A program made the translations under genes and the position numbers. A DNA stretch of 26,967 nt, taken from contig LSSL01000595.1 in the NCBI GenBank assembly GCA_001953115.1, forward strand, positions 1-26,967. The letters are read 5' to 3'. Positions 23,400-26,967 of the stretch are shown in pieces (within the stretch, counting starts at the first letter, position 1; each line of letters begins with the position of its first letter). Below the pieces are notes generated by a model that was not told the origin of the DNA, ran no database searches, and saw nothing but the letters and a program-made list of their open reading frames with translations. Source of the DNA: Smittium mucronatum. Its lineage: Eukaryota > Kickxellomycota > Harpellomycetes > Harpellales > Legeriomycetaceae.

Positions 23400-23862
23400 A
23401 ATAACTTGTCGTGGTTTAGAGGCTTAATATTGTACTTTTCGAGGTACACTATGCTAAAATTTCATTCAGCATTGTACTATTATTGGTTGGAAATAGTGGA
23501 GACAGCGCACAGCGACTCAGAGTACAGCGAATCCAAAGAAGGACCATTTCAAAACTGGAGGAACCAATCGTTTAACAAAACCTTGGACGTTTACTGTGTA
23601 CAATTCCAGCTTTTGGCAATCAAGAGGAACTCAGCGTCTATCAGCTATTTGTAGGAAAGCCAAGTCTATCAAACCCAACTGTGGATAGAATCCTTAATTT
23701 TAAAAATACTGTTATAGGTAGGCTCTGAAAAGGAGCTCATAATCTTCAATGAACTATTTTTTGTTGAAAAGGGCTTAATTCTTTACTGCATGTAATCTCA
23801 ATCATAATCCTACTTGAAGCAATACCAGGGGTGGGGGGTCTTTTGTTTGGTAGATCTCACCC
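23400..23862 (+). repeat. Interspersed repeat, copy 1 (~463 bp)
   Basis: Collinear with 26465-26967 over its whole length apart from a 43-bp duplication in that copy. It is near 88% identical in the first ~100 bp and more diverged in the middle. The 5' end resembles the 5' half of a tRNA-Glu(UUC): an A-box-like TGGTTTAGAGG near the start, then a hairpin TGTACTT-TTCG-AGGTACA at 23431-23448. A 86-codon ORF overlaps it, but amino-acid differences between copies look unselected. This points to a tRNA-derived SINE; a solo LTR is the alternative. The right boundary is a minimum, because copy 2 is cut by the window end. Confidence 0.75.
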
Positions 23863-24436
23863 GTATCCCGTAGTTACTCAACCTGTAGACCAGCAATGGA
23901 GCTTAATATAGTTATGATAGCAGCGTTTTCTATACGTCGTTTTCTTTTTTTCATATTTTTTCAGTATATTTTTTAATGGCATTATCTTTTATAAAATTCC
24001 ATGATAATAAAAATAAAAAAGAACAAAAATAATAGGACTCTTTTGCTAATAAAATTGATAAACTAAACCCGATGAATATAAACGTATTTTTTATAAATAT
24101 CCCCGAAATCAGTATTTTTATTTTTTGTTTATGGTCGTAGTTACGATAAATATTGGAATTAAATAAGAGCTTTCAGCATATTAATGAAATAATTAAAAAG
24201 ATGTTCGCTAACCACAGACCACATTTATGGTATTTATAACTTATCGGTTTGGAATAGCATAATCAAATTAATGTTAATATAAAAACATGGAATCGCATTT
24301 TTTATAAAAAAGTGGCTAATAGGTGAAACCTTTTATTTAGTTAAAGCTCCTATGTAAAAACTTCAAATGATAGAAACTGAAATATTAATACAATTTAAAT
24401 CCTATAAATAAACTTGGATAATAGGACGATTTGAAA
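23863..24436. other. Region between repeat copy 1 and the sterol oxidase gene
   Basis: A+T-rich; it includes the 3' UTR of the minus-strand sterol oxidase. The left part may still belong to the repeat, whose true 3' end is not visible. Nothing else was recognised. Confidence 0.5.
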
Positions 24437-25541
24437 TCATTGCAAGAAAAGTTTGCAATAAAGTGTATTGGCCATATTTTCGATATTTCTGTTAAATCCA
24501 GAATATAAACCAAGCTCGAGCTTAGAAGACTTATATCTTTTTTCTCTGAATCGTAGGTACCTCAAATCAGTACCAAAGACCCTATCCCAGATTATAAATG
24601 ACGATGAAAAGTTGTTTACAAAAGCCATATGATGAAAGTCGTGGTGATCCGCATTTGCCCAAAGTGGAAAGAAATAATTAATAGAGAATGGAAAATCATA
24701 GCCAGAATGAGCTTCGATAGATTGGAATAATTTAGCAGTTGTCCAAACAAAAATTGTTATAACATGAACATTTCCAAAAGCCTTGCAGTATATCAAAGGT
24801 CCCAAAATAACACCAAATACAAACACAAGCGTCTCGATTGGGTGTGCATATTCTGTTGCTATTCCAGAGGGAGCAGAAAATTCGTGGTGAACTTTGTGCA
24901 TAGCTCTATATAAAGGACCCCAATGGAACATCCTGTGCACCCAATAATGATAAAAATCTTCCATGAAAAAGAAGCATATTATTTGGGGGATCATTGTTTC
25001 CAAAGAAGGAAAGGGAAGGGACGTTATGAGACCAAAATGTTTAGCTATTGGCAAAAACATCAATGTCAGAGGTGGTTGAAAAAGCAATTGGCTTTTTAGT
25101 GTCGTTAAAAAGCATTTCCACCACTGTTTATCGGTTATTTCTTTTTCCTATTAAAACCCCGTTTAAAAAAAAATATTAGCTCGAATTATCAAGTTATATC
25201 ACACATATACGCATATATCGAAAGAAAGAAAGATGTTTTACCTGTTGTATTTTGTATTTCTTTAAAAATGGAATCTTTCCGGCAAAGTGCAGCAAAGTAT
25301 ATCTCAAATAGAAAGTTATAATGTGGTGAAGTGTAAGAATGACACCGAAAGTTAACGCTTCATTCCTACCTTCGAAAATGGATAGCCATAGGTTTTCAAT
25401 GTATGTGGGGGTGTATCCATCTGGAACATTTTCCTTAGGATCGAACACTTTTGTAAATGTGTTATAAAAATACGAGCCCATTGAGCTATCTAGAAAAACG
25501 GATCTGTAGTCCATAGCTTCTCTTATATTTTGAAAGTACAT
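24437..25541 (-). CDS. Sterol C4-methyl oxidase (Erg25-like), 2 exons
   Basis: An ER-membrane di-iron oxidase that oxidises the 4-methyl groups of sterol intermediates with O2, in a complex that in fungi includes Erg26, Erg27 and Erg28. Exons on the minus strand are 25541-25242 (100 codons) and 25147-24437. The intron is 94 bp, GT-AG, phase 0. The product is 336 residues (yeast Erg25 is 309). The histidine boxes are complete: HYWVH (167-171), HKVHH (184-188) and HHDFHH (268-273), with HSGYDFP at 247. Hydrophobic stretches at about 62-86, 120-137 and 150-164 fit membrane segments; EYAHPIETL is also typical. The start could instead be M10. The C-terminus lacks the KKXX-type ER retrieval signal of some homologues and ends in an unrelated tail. 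The gene lies between two direct repeat copies. The family is certain; its exact 4-methylsterol substrate is inferred. Confidence 0.93.
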
Positions 25542-26169
25542 ATTTGTATATTGCAGTATGGTTTATGTGTAATTCTTGAGTGGCAGATGAATTGATAAAT
25601 TCGCTTGCCAAACATTATGCTATTTATATACGATTTTTCAAAACAACTAGTACTAACTGCTAAGTATTATCTTTAGTTATAATTATATCTATTGGTAGAT
25701 TTGATAATAATGCCAATAACCAAGGACTCATGAATAGGAAAAAGTCAAGTCTTGGTACTTTCTTGGTAGTATTGGCATAGAAAATGAATAATTCCTAGGC
25801 GGTCTTATGTTTTATTCCTTAACTAAGCATTTTATTTTGGCCAAGTTTAATCGTTCAATATTCCTTAGCTCTTTTCAGTCCAAATTTCCCTTGGAGTCCT
25901 ATTTGATAAAAATAAAAATGCTAATTATGTTTGAGTACAATAAAAAAACCCACCAATGATCATCGCATGGTTGGATTATGTGCCGAATTTTACATTTTTA
26001 TTGGATACAGACTGTTGATATCTTTGTATTTGTAATTTTGAAAAGATTAAATAGCAGCTTCTTTGTGAACTAAACAAAACTGCTTTAAAAGCTCTAATTA
26101 GTTTAAATTTGTTCATATTGAAGTTTATTGGTTAGCTTAGAACAAAATATATCTCTTTCCCACCATTCT
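25542..26169. other. Upstream region of the sterol oxidase gene
   Basis: About 630 bp of A+T-rich sequence that should include the promoter and 5' UTR of the minus-strand gene. No sterol-regulatory element can be named with confidence. No coding region was seen. Confidence 0.5.
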
Positions 26170-26341
26170 TTAACCCTTTCAGGGGCGATGGTACAAAAAA
26201 TGGCTTCCACTTTCCGCTCAATTTTATTATTAGTTTAATTTTATTTGTATACCATTGAGCTGATCATATTTTTGAACCAATTGTAATCGCAAATATACGC
26301 AAAAAGGGGCAAGGCACAAATTTGGGTCCGGAAAGGGTTAA
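26170..26341. mobile_element. TTAA-flanked 164-bp MITE, piggyBac-like
   Basis: TTAA occurs at 26170-26173 and again at 26338-26341. Between them the element begins CCCTTTCAGGGGC (26174 on) and ends in the reverse complement of CCCTTTCCGGACC (ending 26337): the first seven bases match perfectly, then 9-10 of 13. TTAA target duplications with CCCTTT-type ends are the hallmark of piggyBac-superfamily elements. The interior is short, non-coding and A+T-rich, so this is a non-autonomous derivative. It sits roughly 630 bp upstream of the sterol oxidase start and just before repeat copy 2. A sequence like its end (AAACCTTTTCAGTGCC) recurs around 26372-26387. Confidence 0.65.
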
Positions 26342-26464
26342 ATGATTGATCAATAGGATTATTTTTTTTTAAACCTTTTCAGTGCCAGTTTTATCTATAC
26401 TTTATTCGATTTTTGACCAGTATAACAAAACAGTTTGAAATACATATTGTTAATCAAACCGACT

Positions 26465-26967
26465 AATACCTTGCCGTGGTTTAGGGGCTTAATATTGTAC
26501 TTTTCGAAGTACACTAGACTAAAATTTCACGCAGCGTTGTACTATTTTTGGTTGGAAGTAGTGGAGACAGCGCACAGCGTTGCACTATTCTTGGTTGGGA
26601 GTAGTGGAGATAGCGCACAGCGATTCGGAGGACAGCGATTCCAGAGGAGGACCATCTAGAAACAGGAGGAACCGATCGTTTAGCACAGCTGAGACATAGT
26701 CTAGTGCACAAGTCCAGCGTTCGACAGTCAGACGGATCTCAGCGTCTAACAGCTATTTGTAGGAAAGCCATGTCGATCAATCCCACGTTTGGGTAGGAGC
26801 CTAATTTTATTAATCCTGTTAGAAGTAGGCTCTGACTAGGAGCTCAATAGCTTCAATGAACAACAGTTCATTGACAAAGAGCTTAATTCATGACTGCACG
26901 TAACCTCAGTCATCCAGCCTACTTGAAGCAATGCCAGGGGGGGTCTTTCGGTTGGTAGATTGAACCC
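26465..26967 (+). repeat. Interspersed repeat, copy 2 (cut by window end)
   Basis: Same orientation as copy 1, about 3.07 kb away. Excluding a 43-bp internal duplication it is ~460 bp, matching copy 1's 463 bp. The A-box-like TGGTTTAGGGG and the hairpin TGTACTT-TTCG-AAGTACA (26496-26513) are conserved; a stem base that differs between copies (A here, G in copy 1) stays paired through A-U or G.U. This copy is richer in G/C and retains CpGs lost in copy 1, so it looks younger. Other conserved stretches are GGAGGAACC.ATCGTTTA, CAGCTATTTGTAGGAAAGCC and TAGGCTCTGA. The element may continue beyond the window. Confidence 0.78.
26534..26619 (+). repeat. 43-bp tandem duplication within repeat copy 2
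   Basis: Two adjacent units, 26534-26576 and 26577-26619, each start GCGTTG and end AGCGCACA. They differ at four positions by eye. Copy 1 has a single unit. 43 is not a multiple of 3, so the duplication would break any reading frame through the repeat, supporting a non-coding element. Confidence 0.8.

Noticed and set aside
23394..23654. An 86-codon ORF across repeat copy 1
   Set aside because: Copy 2 has a stop and a 43-bp (non-triplet) duplication in the same frame, and changes between copies are mostly amino-acid-altering, so the repeat looks non-coding.
26953..26967. tRNA primer-binding site (TGGTAGATTGAACCC) suggesting an LTR boundary
   Set aside because: The complement places a T-loop-like sequence directly beside CCA with no acceptor stem, and the equivalent place in copy 1 reads differently (GGTAGATCTCACCC).
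1..26967. CRISPR arrays, rRNA genes, bacterial operons or phage genes
   Set aside because: No regularly spaced repeats, rRNA signatures or prokaryotic gene layout were seen; introns and gene families are eukaryotic.

Overview
The window is a eukaryotic nuclear contig, most likely from an early-diverging fungus. Four recognisable protein genes use the standard code, and three of them are split by GT-AG spliceosomal introns of 62-167 bp. They lie in very A+T-rich DNA. The proteins read best against fungal families: Qns1-type NAD synthetase, Bud16/17-type pyridoxal kinase, Kip3-type kinesin-8 and Erg25-type sterol C4-methyl oxidase. A zygomycete-grade or zoosporic fungus (for example a Kickxellomycotina/Harpellales-like genome) is a guess from composition, intron density and transposon content; no marker here fixes the taxon.

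Layout. 1-9514 is a gene-poor, A+T-rich stretch (most extreme in the first ~5 kb) with only short inverted repeats and one or two doubtful coding patches. 9515-12930 (+) is a complete 15-exon glutamine-dependent NAD+ synthetase; the exons I joined give 700 codons with no frame break. Only 142 bp further on, tail to tail, comes a complete 3-exon pyridoxal kinase (14300-13073, -). 14301-16238 is non-coding or decayed, followed by a 675-base assembly gap (16239-16913). 17404-19143 (+) is an intronless kinesin-8-like gene with substitutions at two normally invariant motor positions. 19144-23399 is A+T-rich; it contains a decayed ISXO2/Merlin-type DNA transposase (20177-20912, -) and two C-rich islands, one of them a canonical G-quadruplex motif on the minus strand. 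24437-25541 (-) is a two-exon sterol C4-methyl oxidase gene lying between two direct copies of a ~460-bp interspersed repeat (23400-23862, and 26465 to the window end). A 164-bp TTAA-flanked MITE (26170-26341) sits upstream of it.

How the genes relate. NAD synthetase (last step of NAD synthesis) and pyridoxal kinase (B6 salvage) both make ATP-dependent vitamin-derived cofactors and share a terminator-side intergenic region. I see no sign that this pairing is functional rather than incidental. The kinesin and sterol genes are unrelated housekeeping functions. The most noteworthy items are the atypical kinesin motor, the transposase relic not covered by any long ORF, the TTAA MITE, and the flanking repeat family with a tRNA-Glu-like 5' half and directional CpG decay. 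I did not find a convincing new multi-gene system.
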